Below, one piece after another: positions 1-8,458 of a stretch of DNA of 44,987 nt. Where the stretch lies: positions 1,990 through 46,976 of the forward strand of contig NZ_CALMAT010000012.1 of NCBI RefSeq assembly GCF_937859865.1. Reading direction: 5' to 3'. Source of the DNA: an uncultured Mucilaginibacter sp. GTDB lineage: Bacteria > Bacteroidota > Bacteroidia > Sphingobacteriales > Sphingobacteriaceae. Position 1 is the stretch's first letter; every line of letters starts with the position of its first letter. Both the position numbers and the translations under genes were made by a program. The notes under the pieces are model-generated. The model did not search any database and had not been told where the DNA came from. It saw only the letters and a list, made by a program, of their open reading frames with translations.

Positions 1-1009
1 CGCCCAAAGTTTTAACGTTTGTTGGATACCAGCCCACCGGGATAAAACCTAAACTTTGGCTGCTGCCGGGTTTGGTAACATCAAAAACAGCCAGGCAATT
101 GTTATCGGCGTTGGCAATGTACAAGGTTTTTTCGTTGGCAGATAAAGCCAAACCGTTGGTGGTAGAACCGGTCAGTTTAGTCGGGAACAAAGCTGTAGCC
201 AAAGTTTCTATCACTTTATTGGTTTTGGTGTTGATCACCGAAACCGAATTATCGTTGGCATTGGCTACGTATAAAATGCTCCCTTTTTTATTCAGCAGCA
301 ATTCGTTCGGGTGGCTTTCGGTGTTGATGGTTGCGGCCAATGCTTCTTTTACCGCATCAAAAACAGCAACCTTGTCGCTTCCCCACAAAGAAACGTACAG
401 CGTTTTTTCATCCGGCGATAAAACACAACTGTAAGCCTCGGCCGCCAATTTTATTTTGTTGATGATGCTATGCGAAGCCGGGTTGATGATATACAACGTA
501 CTGTCTTCCTTGGTTACCGAATACAAGCGGTCGCCGGTTTTATTAACAGTTATTCCGGTCGGGCAAATTTTATCTTTCGGCCACTGTTTTCCCAAAATGA
601 TGGTATCGGCGTTGCCCAGTTTGTTGTTGCTGATCGGGTAGCAAAGAATCCAATTGTCATTTCCGCCGGAAGCGTACAGTTTCTTTTCATCTTTGCTGAA
701 GGCCAAACCGTACCACGATTTTTTGATTGTTTTCTGATCAAGCAGTTTTTCGGTATTTGGGTCAATCAATTGGATGGATTGCGTGCTTTGCCCGTTGTTG
801 GTTACGGCCAGTAGTTTTCCGGATGCGGATAATTGCATGTTCAGCGGCAAATCGCCCAAAGGCAATGCACGTCCGGCCGGGCTTAATTTCCAGCCGTTGG
901 GCAGCAGCACTTGCTGTGTTGATTGGATTTTGCCGGGGATTTGTGCCTGCAACTGCACCGACAACACCAAAAAAAGTATGATAAAAGAAGCATGTTTAAA
1001 AGAAACCAT
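1..1009 (-). CDS. YncE-like beta-propeller protein, N-terminal part (probable propeller/phosphatase fusion), truncated by window edge
   Basis: The reading frame is open on the minus strand from ATG at 1009-1007 to the window edge, giving 336 residues with no stop. It starts with a hydrophobic signal peptide (residues about 1-20, ending LQLQAQ), so the product is exported. The rest shows repeated YVTN/YncE-type blades, for example LAFSKDEKKLYASGG, VLSPDEKTLYVSLWGS, ILYVANANDNSVSVI and LALSANEKTLYIANADN. The opening (IPGKIQSTQQVLLPNGWKLS) resembles Bacteroidota proteins that join a YncE propeller to a C-terminal alkaline-phosphatase-family domain. That second domain would lie outside the window, so the fusion is inference. 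The gene is divergent from the histidine kinase. Two copies of the window-wide TAAAAGAAGCA motif lie inside it, one in the signal peptide. The propeller call is firm; substrate and role are unknown. Confidence 0.85.
   Translation of the reverse strand, partial: MVSFKHASFIILFLVLSVQLQAQIPGKIQSTQQVLLPNGWKLSPAGRALPLGDLPLNMQLSASGKLLAVTNNGQSTQSIQLIDPNTEKLLDQKTIKKSWYGLAFSKDEKKLYASGGNDNWILCYPISNNKLGNADTIILGKQWPKDKICPTGITVNKTGDRLYSVTKEDSTLYIINPASHSIINKIKLAAEAYSCVLSPDEKTLYVSLWGSDKVAVFDAVKEALAATINTESHPNELLLNKKGSILYVANANDNSVSVINTKTNKVIETLATALFPTKLTGSTTNGLALSANEKTLYIANADNNCLAVFDVTKPGSSQSLGFIPVGWYPTNVKTLG
341..351 (+). repeat. in-gene copy of TGCTTCTTTTA
   Basis: Inside the propeller gene, read on its coding strand as V-K-E-A. 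The flank CCGCATCAAAAACAGCAA also follows the extended half-site pattern. Confidence 0.8.
982..992 (-). repeat. in-gene copy of the motif in a signal peptide
   Basis: Read as A-S-F-I within the signal peptide of the propeller protein. On the motif strand it is followed by TCATACTTTTTTTGGTGTT, resembling the A/T-tract plus GGTGTT of the intergenic elements. Confidence 0.8.
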
Positions 1010-1047
1010 CCGTATAAAATATGAGTGTTTTTGTTGCCGTAAAATAA

Positions 1048-1055
1048 CAAAACTA
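1048..1055 (-). promoter_or_regulatory. candidate -7 box (TAGTTTTG) for the propeller gene
   Basis: On the minus strand the sequence reads TAGTTTTG, an exact match to the Bacteroidota -7 consensus TAnnTTTG, about 39 nt before the ATG at 1009. No TTTG was found at the usual distance for the -33 box, so this is a half-supported promoter. Confidence 0.35.
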
Positions 1056-1183
1056 AAATTAAGGTTTTGTAAAGTTTAAGTTAACGCAAACCATAAATCA
1101 TTTAAAATTTAATACCTTGCATAGAATTGTTAAATGTAACCAAGCTTAACACTTCCCGTAATACCGACCAAACTTATTTTATT

Positions 1184-2425
1184 ATGCTGGAAATAAATCC
1201 GCCCGTTCCTCTAAACGAAATGGAAAGGACTGTTAACCTTTCTGAGTTTAATTTAGATTATTCTGAACTTGAAAGCCACTTTAAGGATCTGGCCAGATTA
1301 ACAGCAAAAATAGCAGGTACGCCTGTTTCCCTGATTAACCTAATCGATTCTTATACAGTATGGACAATTACTAACCACGGGTTAGAAACCGGCCAGATGC
1401 CACGCGAAGATTCGATTTGCCAATACACAATCTTAAACGATTATGTTTTTGAAGTAAAGGATCTAACAGAAGATGAACGATTTAAAGATAAATTATATGT
1501 AACCGATGCCCCTAATTTGCGCTATTATTTAGGTGTTCCGATAAAAACAGAAAGCGGGCATCGGATTGGTTCCCTATGCGTTTTGGATATGGATGCAAAA
1601 AGCATCAGTTTAGAAAAGGAGATTACATCAGAAAAAATAGAAATGTTAACACTTATTGCTGCCGAGATTGTGCAAAGGCTAAAAGCATTAAGTGTAATTC
1701 AATCGCTTCAGGACCAGTTGCATGAGGCTACTTCTTTAAGGAAAAAAGTATTGCACGACATTCGCGGCCCAATTGGCGGGATTATCGGTTTGGCGCAAAT
1801 CATTAACGATCAGGAAAAAAGCAATACCATAGAACAAATACTCGAAATGGTTGGCCTCATCCACCAAAGCGGAACTGCACTGCTGGAACTGGCCGACGAG
1901 ATTTTAAATTCAGAAACCATAGAATTTTCCCATCAGCCGTTCAACTTGCTGGTTTTTAAAGAGAAACTACTGAAACTTTATTCGCCGCAGGCAAAAAACA
2001 AAGACATCCATTTTGCTGTAAACATAGCTGCCGGAAATGAAACAAAGGCATTTTCAAAAGATAAACTGCTGCAAATTGTTGGGAATTTGATTTCTAACGC
2101 CATAAAGTTTACGCCCCGAAACGGTTTTGTAACGGTAAACATGGCTATCATCGGCCATTCTTCCGAAGCAATGTTAAACATCATCGTTAAAGATTCGGGC
2201 GTTGGTTTAAGCCCCGAAGCAATTGCTGTAATTGTAAACGGAACGGCCACGACCACCAAAGGCACGGTTGGCGAAAAAGGTTTTGGTTTTGGTTTGGCTT
2301 TGGTAAAACATTTGGTTGATAAACTAAACGGAACAATCAATATCACTTCGGTTGAAGGGGAAGGGACGTCGTTTGAAATCAACCTGCCGCAAGGTTTAAA
2401 AACGGCACTGATTACTGCTCAATAA
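1184..2425 (+). CDS. cytosolic GAF-domain sensor histidine kinase
   Basis: Numbering from ATG 1184 (413 aa). A GAF domain spans about residues 25-165 (SLINLIDSYTVWTITNHG ... YYLGVPIKTESGHRIGSLCV). A HisKA segment carries the phospho-acceptor His191 in VLHDIRGPIGGIIGLAQ. The HATPase domain has an N-box (GNLISNAIKF, Asn305), a G1 box (KDSGVGLSP) and a G2 box (GEKGFGFGLALVKHL). No membrane segment or signal peptide is visible, so the sensor is soluble. No response regulator lies nearby, so this is an orphan kinase here. An in-frame ATG at 1127 would add 19 residues. I prefer 1184 because GAF kinases of this type begin shortly before the LSEFNLDYSELE segment. Ligand and output are unknown. Confidence 0.88.
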   Translation: MLEINPPVPLNEMERTVNLSEFNLDYSELESHFKDLARLTAKIAGTPVSLINLIDSYTVWTITNHGLETGQMPREDSICQYTILNDYVFEVKDLTEDERFKDKLYVTDAPNLRYYLGVPIKTESGHRIGSLCVLDMDAKSISLEKEITSEKIEMLTLIAAEIVQRLKALSVIQSLQDQLHEATSLRKKVLHDIRGPIGGIIGLAQIINDQEKSNTIEQILEMVGLIHQSGTALLELADEILNSETIEFSHQPFNLLVFKEKLLKLYSPQAKNKDIHFAVNIAAGNETKAFSKDKLLQIVGNLISNAIKFTPRNGFVTVNMAIIGHSSEAMLNIIVKDSGVGLSPEAIAVIVNGTATTTKGTVGEKGFGFGLALVKHLVDKLNGTINITSVEGEGTSFEINLPQGLKTALITAQ

Positions 2426-2441
2426 AAATTTTTAAAAAAAC

Positions 2442-2530
2442 CATGCTTCTTTTATCGGCATAAAATTGTTGTTTTCTGTTGAAAGCAACGGTTGCGTTGA
2501 TACTGATTTTATGCCGATAAAAGAAGCATG
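2442..2530. repeat. paired inverted ATGCTTCTTTTA element (89 bp)
   Basis: The left arm CATGCTTCTTTTATCGGCAT and the matching right arm form a near-perfect inverted repeat of about 25 bp per arm around a loop of about 40 nt. It lies between the convergent histidine kinase and treS genes. It could fold as a bidirectional terminator hairpin, but it belongs to the window-wide family of paired motif copies. Cores are at 2444-2454 and 2518-2528. Confidence 0.9.
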
Positions 2531-2545
2531 AGCATGTTTTAATGG

Positions 2546-5500
2546 TTAAACCTTTTCAAGCCTGCTGTTTTTGATGATAGATTTGATACTACGCAGCGGA
2601 ACGATAACCCAAGTTGGGCGGTTGTTCAGCTCGTAGTTCAGCTCGTAAATGGCTTTTTGCAACAGGAAAGTTTGCAGTAAAACTTCCAGCCCTTCCAAAT
2701 CTTTGGGGATAAAAGAAGCATTGCCAACGGTTTTGAGATAAGCTTTCATAAAAAAACCGCTGATGTAATGGTACCATTGCTCTACAAAAGGTAGCAGTTT
2801 GCTGATGTCTTCTTGGCGGATCTGGTTGTCCAAAAATAAACTGCCATAAGCGGCATAATGGAAAGAACGGACCATACCGGCAACATCGCGCATAGCAGAA
2901 TATTTTAACCTTCTTTCGCTGTAGCTTCGGGCTGGTTCGCCTTCAAAATCCAAGATCAGGAAATCTTTGCCGGTAAACAAAACCTGGCCCAAATGGTAAT
3001 CGCCATGGATCCTGATTTTGCTGACATCAATTTTCCGACTGTAAACTTTTTTCAACACATTTAGGATTTCTTCCTTCATGCCCAGCACTTCTTCCGCTTC
3101 AAGCCGTACGCTTTCGGGCAGTTTTTTGATGTTTTTGCTGAGGCTGGAAAATGCCACGCGCACCAAAGATTGCAGCCCGGCAAACAGCGAACGTTGGTAA
3201 TGTAAAGAATACTCTTCGGATTTGAATGCTGGTAAATCTTCTCCCGAAGCCAAAGCCAGGTGCATTTCCCCGGTGCGGATGCCAAGCGTGTTTACGTGTT
3301 CGGCAACCGTGCCTTCCAGCAGTTCCTGTATATTTTCCGGTACTTCTTCAAAAGCAACCGGCTCAATCAAACTTCCTTTCAGTTCCTGTGAAATCTGTGA
3401 AAGATCAGCGTTCGACAACAACTTCTCGTTAAAATGATCCAGCCTGTCCAGCATGTATTCCCAGCCGTCGCTGTGGCTTTTTACCATTTCCTGCATCATG
3501 CCCAGCACCATGGTTTCGTGTCCGAACTTCCATTCAATAGCACCGATAAACTCTGGTATGTGTTTAAAATGAGCATGGTTGGTGAGAAATTGCGTAATCT
3601 CTACATCGGGGTTGATGGCGCGGTCTACCTTGCGGTAAATTTTTAAATAATACTTGCCATCATAAGTGATCGAGGTATTGCTTTGCTCGGCCGAAAGCAC
3701 TTTTGGCTTGGTTTGCGGCTGTTCTTCGATATGCTGTTTTAAGCCTTTGTTCCCGGAAAACACAATCTCACCGTTGTTTTGCGGCACAACGTGGTGGTTT
3801 CCCATATTGGTAATGATGGCTTGTTGCAAATCAATGCCGTAAATGGCATCATACAGTACGCCTTCTTCTTCACCAACTTTTAATAACGTGATGATAGACT
3901 GCGGGCAGTTGTCCTGCAATTTCTGTGCAAGCGGCCCGGTGCCAAAAGCAACAGGCAACTGGTACATATCCGGCAAGCCTTCGCGGTAAGAAACTTCCAT
4001 TAACAGAAAATACGCGCTGCCTTCTTGCAACGGCACATGCGCATGATCCACAATACGGATGTTTTCCATGCCACGCGCTTTGCCGCCAAACCAGCGCAAA
4101 CGCATCAGGTAATCGGGCAAAATCTGTTTCTCTAATTGTTCAATGGTTTCCCGCTCGGCCAGGTCTTTCCATTTTTGCATGGCTAAACGATGCACTACAG
4201 TTTCCTGTGCTGTTTCTACCTGTGCTTTTTCGAGTTCAAAAATCTGGCAGGCGTAAGGGCCGAGCGTGAAGAAATAAGGCTGGTCTTCGCGCACTAATGG
4301 GAAACGATTACGGCTTAATATTTCTACTGGAACATAACCTTTGTAAGCATCCAAATTGATTTCTGCCGGTTGGGTAAACCGGGAAAGATTGGCCACCACC
4401 AGCATCACCTGCTCGCCGTAACTACGGGTGAAAGATAGGATTTTGGCATTTTCGGCAGTAACAAACTTCATATCGCCGCGGCCGAACGCTTTGTATTTTT
4501 TCCGCGTGCTGATGACCCGTTTCATCCACCCTAATAATGACGAAGTATTTCTGGATTGGATTTCCACGTTCACCGATTCGTAATGAAACTGCGGATCTAA
4601 GATTAGCGGCAAGTACAACTTTTGCGGGTTGGCTTTTGAGAAACCGGAGTTACGGTCAGAAGTCCATTGCATCGGTGTCCGAACGCCATCGCGGTCGCCC
4701 AGATAAAAGTTATCGCCCATGCCAATTTCATCACCATAATAAATAACAGGCGTACCAGGTAGCGTGAACAACAAGCTGTTTAAAAGCTGGATTTTGTTCC
4801 GGTTATTTTCCAACAAAGGTGCCAAACGATGCCGGATACCGAGATTAATCCGTGCTTTCGGGTCTTTTACATAAACGCGGTACATGTAATCGCGTTCCTC
4901 ATCGGTAACCATTTCCAACGTCAGTTCATCGTGATTTCGAAGAAAAATTGCCCATTGGCAAGTATCAGGGATTGCCGGAGTTTGATCAAAAATGTCCGTG
5001 ATTGGATAGCGGTCTTCCATTTGTAAAGCCATAAACATGCGCGGCATTACCGGGAAGTGGTAGTTCATCTGGCATTCATCACCATCGCCAAAATATGCCG
5101 CCGAATCTTCGGGCCACATATTTGCCTCTGCTAAAAGAAGTGTTCCGGGATAACGTTCGTCCACATATTTCCGAAGCTTTTTTAGGAATGCGTGGGTTTC
5201 TGGCAGGTTCTCGCAATTGGTGCCATCGCGCTCAAAAAGGTAAGGAACGGCATCCAAACGGAAACCATCTACGCCCATTTTACACCAGTAATCCATAATC
5301 CGAAAAACTTCTTCCTGCACCAATGGACTATCATAATTCAAATCAGGCTGGTGATGGAAAAAGCGGTGCCAATAATACTGCTGCGCTACCGGGTCCCAAG
5401 TCCAGTTGGAAGCTTCAAAATCCTGAAAAATGATACGGGCATCCTTAAACTGTTTTGGGTCATCCGTCCACACATAATAATTTCTTTTATCTGATCCTTT

Positions 5501-5881
5501 TGGCGCTTTCCGTGCCTTTTGGAACCAGGGATGCTGATCGGAAGTATGGTTGATCACCAGCTCGGTTATTATTTTTAAGCCTCTTTTATGGGCTTCTTTT
5601 AGCAGTTGTTTAAACTCTTTGATATCGCCGTAAGAAGGGTTGATGTTGTAATAATCAGCAATATCATAGCCGTCATCTTTCAGCGGCGAAGGATAAAAAG
5701 GGAGCATCCAGATGGCCGTAATGCCGAGGTCTTGCAGGTAATCCAGCTTTTCCATCAGCCCTTTAAAATCACCGATGCCATCGCAGTTGCCATCGTTAAA
5801 AGCTTTGATATGCAGTTCGTAAATTACGGCATCTTTATACCAATGCAATTTATCGTCTAATACTGTTCTTTCTTCGGACAT
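2546..5881 (-). CDS. treS: trehalose synthase (maltose alpha-D-glucosyltransferase) fused to maltokinase
   Basis: Numbering from ATG 5881 (1111 aa). The N-terminal half is a GH13 trehalose synthase that interconverts trehalose and maltose. Visible are the nucleophile Asp210 in GVDGFRLDAVPY, the acid/base Glu252 in LLLAEANMWP, and the NHD triad in FLRNHDELTLEM. The C-terminal half, from about residue 600 (LRWFGGKARGMENI), is an aminoglycoside-phosphotransferase-like maltokinase with the catalytic loop IRIHGDYHLGQVLF near residue 959 and LDFEGEPARSYSER. It would phosphorylate maltose to maltose-1-phosphate for GlgE. TreS-Mak fusions of this length are known. The gene directly follows glgE. An ATG at 5920 would add 13 residues and overlap the glgE stop by 14 nt; 5881 leaves a 25-nt gap and starts closer to the conserved LHWYKDAVIYELH. 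One TAAAAGAAGCA and one GGCTTCTTTTA copy lie inside. Confidence 0.94.
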   Translation of the reverse strand: MSEERTVLDDKLHWYKDAVIYELHIKAFNDGNCDGIGDFKGLMEKLDYLQDLGITAIWMLPFYPSPLKDDGYDIADYYNINPSYGDIKEFKQLLKEAHKRGLKIITELVINHTSDQHPWFQKARKAPKGSDKRNYYVWTDDPKQFKDARIIFQDFEASNWTWDPVAQQYYWHRFFHHQPDLNYDSPLVQEEVFRIMDYWCKMGVDGFRLDAVPYLFERDGTNCENLPETHAFLKKLRKYVDERYPGTLLLAEANMWPEDSAAYFGDGDECQMNYHFPVMPRMFMALQMEDRYPITDIFDQTPAIPDTCQWAIFLRNHDELTLEMVTDEERDYMYRVYVKDPKARINLGIRHRLAPLLENNRNKIQLLNSLLFTLPGTPVIYYGDEIGMGDNFYLGDRDGVRTPMQWTSDRNSGFSKANPQKLYLPLILDPQFHYESVNVEIQSRNTSSLLGWMKRVISTRKKYKAFGRGDMKFVTAENAKILSFTRSYGEQVMLVVANLSRFTQPAEINLDAYKGYVPVEILSRNRFPLVREDQPYFFTLGPYACQIFELEKAQVETAQETVVHRLAMQKWKDLAERETIEQLEKQILPDYLMRLRWFGGKARGMENIRIVDHAHVPLQEGSAYFLLMEVSYREGLPDMYQLPVAFGTGPLAQKLQDNCPQSIITLLKVGEEEGVLYDAIYGIDLQQAIITNMGNHHVVPQNNGEIVFSGNKGLKQHIEEQPQTKPKVLSAEQSNTSITYDGKYYLKIYRKVDRAINPDVEITQFLTNHAHFKHIPEFIGAIEWKFGHETMVLGMMQEMVKSHSDGWEYMLDRLDHFNEKLLSNADLSQISQELKGSLIEPVAFEEVPENIQELLEGTVAEHVNTLGIRTGEMHLALASGEDLPAFKSEEYSLHYQRSLFAGLQSLVRVAFSSLSKNIKKLPESVRLEAEEVLGMKEEILNVLKKVYSRKIDVSKIRIHGDYHLGQVLFTGKDFLILDFEGEPARSYSERRLKYSAMRDVAGMVRSFHYAAYGSLFLDNQIRQEDISKLLPFVEQWYHYISGFFMKAYLKTVGNASFIPKDLEGLEVLLQTFLLQKAIYELNYELNNRPTWVIVPLRSIKSIIKNSRLEKV
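2710..2720 (-). repeat. in-gene copy of the motif in treS
   Basis: An exact copy near the 3' end of the maltokinase part, read as A-S-F-I. Confidence 0.8.
5592..5601 (+). repeat. in-gene copy (GCTTCTTTTA) in treS
   Basis: A core copy in the conserved GH13 region, read on the coding strand as L-K-E-A. Confidence 0.6.
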
Positions 5882-5906
5882 ATTTTGGTTGTATATTGTA
5901 TAAAAA

Positions 5907-7856
5907 TTATTGTTGGACAAGGAATAGGTGGGCAGGCATTAAATAAGGGTTTAGTTGTACAAAGTTCCATTCGCCCTGCCAGGTGTAATTGTCGCCGCTC
6001 AATAAATCCTGCACCTGAAAAGGCTTGTCGTAATCTAAACCTATTTTTGATAAAGGCAGTTTTACCCTGGCACTTTGCGTATTGTGTACATCTAGGTTTA
6101 TGGCAATAATTAACAAATTATTGGTTTGCAAATCAAACTTTGTGTAACAGATAATCTGGTCGTTGGTGGTCTCGGCAAATTCAATGTTCCAGGTGCTTTG
6201 CAGTGCGGTGTTATTTCTGCGGATATGGTTTAACCGCGTGATAATTTCGCCGATGCGTGTGTTTCTTTCCCAGTCCCAATGCTTGGTCTCGTATTTTTCA
6301 TTGTCAATGTATTCTTCTTTTGCGCCATGCGGTTCGTTAATGCCAAACTCGTAAACCGGGCCGTACAAACCGTAGTTGGAAGATAAGGTTCCAGCCAAAA
6401 TCACGCGCATGATATGTGCATTTTCTCCGCCCTGGATTAAAGCAGGAGGCAAAATATCAGGCGTGTTGGGCCAGAAGTTGGGGCGGAAATAATAGCGCAT
6501 GTCTGTTTTGGTCAGCTCCGTTATGTATTCCTCAATTTCCTGCTTGGTATTGCGCCAGGTAAAATAGGTGTAAGATTGGTTGAAACCGATCTTCGCCAAC
6601 CGTTCCATCACGCGCGGACGGGTAAAGGCTTCGGCCAGGAAAATAACCTCGGGATGTTGTTTGCGCACTTCGCCGATCATCCATTCCCAAAAATGAAAAG
6701 CTTTGGTGTGCGGGTTGTCAATCCTAAAAATACGGATCCCTTCATCAACCCAAAAATCAATTACGCTTTTCAGTTCCTGCCACAGGTTTTGCCAGTCGTC
6801 GGTTTCAAAATTAAAAGGCAAAATGTCCTCGTATTTTTTAGGCGGGTTTTCGGCGTATTGCACCGTTCCGTCTGGCCGCCACTTAAACCACTGCGGGTGT
6901 TGTTTTACATAAGGATGGTCTGGTGCACACTGGTAAGCAATGTCCATCGCAATTTCGATGCTTCTTTTACCGGCCTCTTTTATGAGTGTCCTAAAATCGC
7001 GTACCGTTCCCAGTTGCGGATGGATGGCTTTGTGGCCGCCTTTTCGGTTGCCGATTGCCCAAGGTGATCCGGGATCTTCCGGACCAGCCGTTAACGAATT
7101 GTTTTTGCCTTTTCGATTTTTTTCGCCAATTGGATGAATCGGAGGAAAGTAAAGCACATCAAATCCCATTTTTTGCACGCGCGGCAGCAGTTGGATGACA
7201 TCCCGAAAAGTCCCGTGTTTGCCTGCTTCCGCAGCAGCCGAACGCGGAAAAAGTTCGTACCAAGTGCTGTAAGCTGCTTTTTTCCGTTCTACCTCAATTT
7301 TATAAACGGTTGGATAAACGGTAATCAAATCTTCGTGCCGAAACTGGTACATTGCCTTTGCAACTTCCTCACTTAAAGCCAAAACCACACTTTGTGCCGG
7401 GCTTTCTGCCTGTTTTAACTCATCTGCCCAGGCCAAAAGTTCTGCTTTGTTGGTTTCGTTTCCGGCTGCCGCCTGCTCCAATAATTGAACACCGATTTGC
7501 AGTTCGACCAAAATATCCTGGCCGGCCTCGTACTTCTTTTGCAGGCCTTTTTTCCAGGTGGTGTAATGGTCTTCCCATGCTTTTACCTGAAATTCGTAAA
7601 AACCCAGTTGTTCTACTTTAAATTCCGTTTCCCAATGGTCGTTGTTGATCAATTTCATCGGAAGCTCTTTCCACAACGCCTCGGATGTAGGTTTGATAAA
7701 AATGCTTGCGGCAATCTCGTCATGCCCGTCGCCAAAAATAGCTGCCGATAAAGTAACAATTTCATCCAGCACAACCCTTGCCGGAAATTTTCCTTCTTCA
7801 ACTTTTGGAAATACGTTGGTGATGATAACCCTTTGTCTGCCGCCTGGATGGATCAT
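5907..7856 (-). CDS. glgE: alpha-1,4-glucan:maltose-1-phosphate maltosyltransferase GlgE
   Basis: 649 aa from ATG 7856. This GH13_3 enzyme transfers maltosyl units from maltose-1-phosphate to growing alpha-1,4-glucan. Visible are the nucleophile Asp380 in GIRIFRIDNPHTKAFHFWEW, the acid Glu409 in VIFLAEAFTRPRVM, and the characteristic stretch YFPPIHPIGEKNRKGKNN. An N-terminal beta-sandwich precedes the barrel. The frame is open to an ATG at 7961, but I chose 7856 (IHPGGRQRVIITNVFP follows it). The extra 35 residues would be encoded across an inverted-repeat element and have no family-like sequence. The gene lies just upstream of treS-mak on the same strand, so the two form the GlgE-pathway unit. 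One TGCTTCTTTTA copy at 6959-6969 lies inside. Confidence 0.93.
   Translation of the reverse strand: MIHPGGRQRVIITNVFPKVEEGKFPARVVLDEIVTLSAAIFGDGHDEIAASIFIKPTSEALWKELPMKLINNDHWETEFKVEQLGFYEFQVKAWEDHYTTWKKGLQKKYEAGQDILVELQIGVQLLEQAAAGNETNKAELLAWADELKQAESPAQSVVLALSEEVAKAMYQFRHEDLITVYPTVYKIEVERKKAAYSTWYELFPRSAAAEAGKHGTFRDVIQLLPRVQKMGFDVLYFPPIHPIGEKNRKGKNNSLTAGPEDPGSPWAIGNRKGGHKAIHPQLGTVRDFRTLIKEAGKRSIEIAMDIAYQCAPDHPYVKQHPQWFKWRPDGTVQYAENPPKKYEDILPFNFETDDWQNLWQELKSVIDFWVDEGIRIFRIDNPHTKAFHFWEWMIGEVRKQHPEVIFLAEAFTRPRVMERLAKIGFNQSYTYFTWRNTKQEIEEYITELTKTDMRYYFRPNFWPNTPDILPPALIQGGENAHIMRVILAGTLSSNYGLYGPVYEFGINEPHGAKEEYIDNEKYETKHWDWERNTRIGEIITRLNHIRRNNTALQSTWNIEFAETTNDQIICYTKFDLQTNNLLIIAINLDVHNTQSARVKLPLSKIGLDYDKPFQVQDLLSGDNYTWQGEWNFVQLNPYLMPAHLFLVQQ
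6959..6969 (+). repeat. in-gene copy of the motif in glgE
   Basis: An exact copy read on the coding strand as G-K-R-S-I, a different phase from the treS copies. Confidence 0.8.
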
Positions 7857-7895
7857 TGATATATGTTGTTGGTTTTTAAGATTTAATTTGATTGG

Positions 7896-7983
7896 TGCTT
7901 CTTTTATCGTGCAAAAATCAGTGAAGTATCCGGCTTTTGTAAACACCAAACCGAATACCAATTTTTATGTGCTAAAAGAAGCA
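7896..7983. repeat. paired inverted ATGCTTCTTTTA element in the glgE leader
   Basis: The left core TGCTTCTTTTA is at 7896-7906 and the right core TAAAAGAAGCA at 7973-7983. Inner flanks (CGTGCAAAAATCA and ATTTTTATGTGC) extend the dyad. If the -7 box at 8014-8021 is real, this element would be transcribed in the glgE 5' leader and could form a hairpin there. Confidence 0.85.
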
Positions 7984-8013
7984 TTGTTGTTGGCCCTGTA
8001 CTTATCAAAGGCC

Positions 8014-8021
8014 CAAATATA
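8014..8021 (-). promoter_or_regulatory. candidate -7 box (TATATTTG) for glgE
   Basis: The minus strand reads TATATTTG, an exact TAnnTTTG match, 158 nt before the chosen glgE start. No clear TTTG was found 17-23 nt further upstream. Confidence 0.35.
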
Positions 8022-8235
8022 AATTTAAACTCTAACTATTGGTAAGTTTAAAAAGTTTAACCGGCGGCCAAAAAAATGGCCGGGGAAACGTTTTGGGCGA
8101 AAAAAACAACCAATCCAAAGCTGTTTTAGAAAAATGGTTTATAACAGAAAACCGAAAACCGCGAGGTAAACAACAGCTAACCAGTATAATTAAAAATATA
8201 TTTAACAAATGATTAACTTTTTTTATCAGTTGCCG

Positions 8236-8246
8236 TAAAAGAAGCA
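8236..8246 (-). repeat. single copy of the TAAAAGAAGCA motif
   Basis: An exact 11-base copy preceded by TGCCG, without a recognisable inverted partner within 100 nt. It has the same orientation as the next copy at 8345. Confidence 0.8.
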
Positions 8247-8344
8247 GGTTAAGGTAGATTAATTTCTAATTAGGATATTTTTAAGGTAAATGGCACCATT
8301 AAGACAATTTTTTATGCAAAACTTTTTCACCAAATTTTTATGGG

Positions 8345-8355
8345 TAAAAGAAGCA
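8345..8355 (-). repeat. single copy of the TAAAAGAAGCA motif with AT-rich flank
   Basis: An exact copy preceded by AAATTTTTATGGG, which matches the extended half-site (core, short spacer, then an A/T run). It lies 109 nt from the copy at 8236, in direct rather than inverted orientation. Confidence 0.8.
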
Positions 8356-8450
8356 TCAACAGTTTCTGATCAAAGCATAAATGGTGTTTCTGTTTCTTTA
8401 ATTTAAAATTAACCTGTTGTTTTAATTTTCCAAAAAATGATAATTTAATT

Positions 8451-8458
8451 TACTTTTG
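8451..8458 (+). promoter_or_regulatory. candidate -7 box (TACTTTTG) for the capsule export operon
   Basis: TACTTTTG matches TAnnTTTG exactly and lies 57 nt before ATG 8516. The segment about 20 nt upstream is only TTTTC, so the -33 box is weak. This would drive the long operon that begins with the SLBB exporter. Confidence 0.45.

Noticed and set aside
72-814. Plus-strand open frames across the left 1 kb
   Set aside because: They are antisense shadows. The minus frame is open throughout and gives clear YncE-type blades and a signal peptide.
2442-2530. Simple intrinsic terminator
   Set aside because: The loop is long, no clean U-tract follows, and the same sequence recurs in non-terminator positions. 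Terminator action is possible but does not explain the family.
7857-7961. N-terminal extension of glgE by 35 residues
   Set aside because: It crosses an inverted-repeat element and has no family-like sequence; ATG 7856 gives a normal N-terminus.
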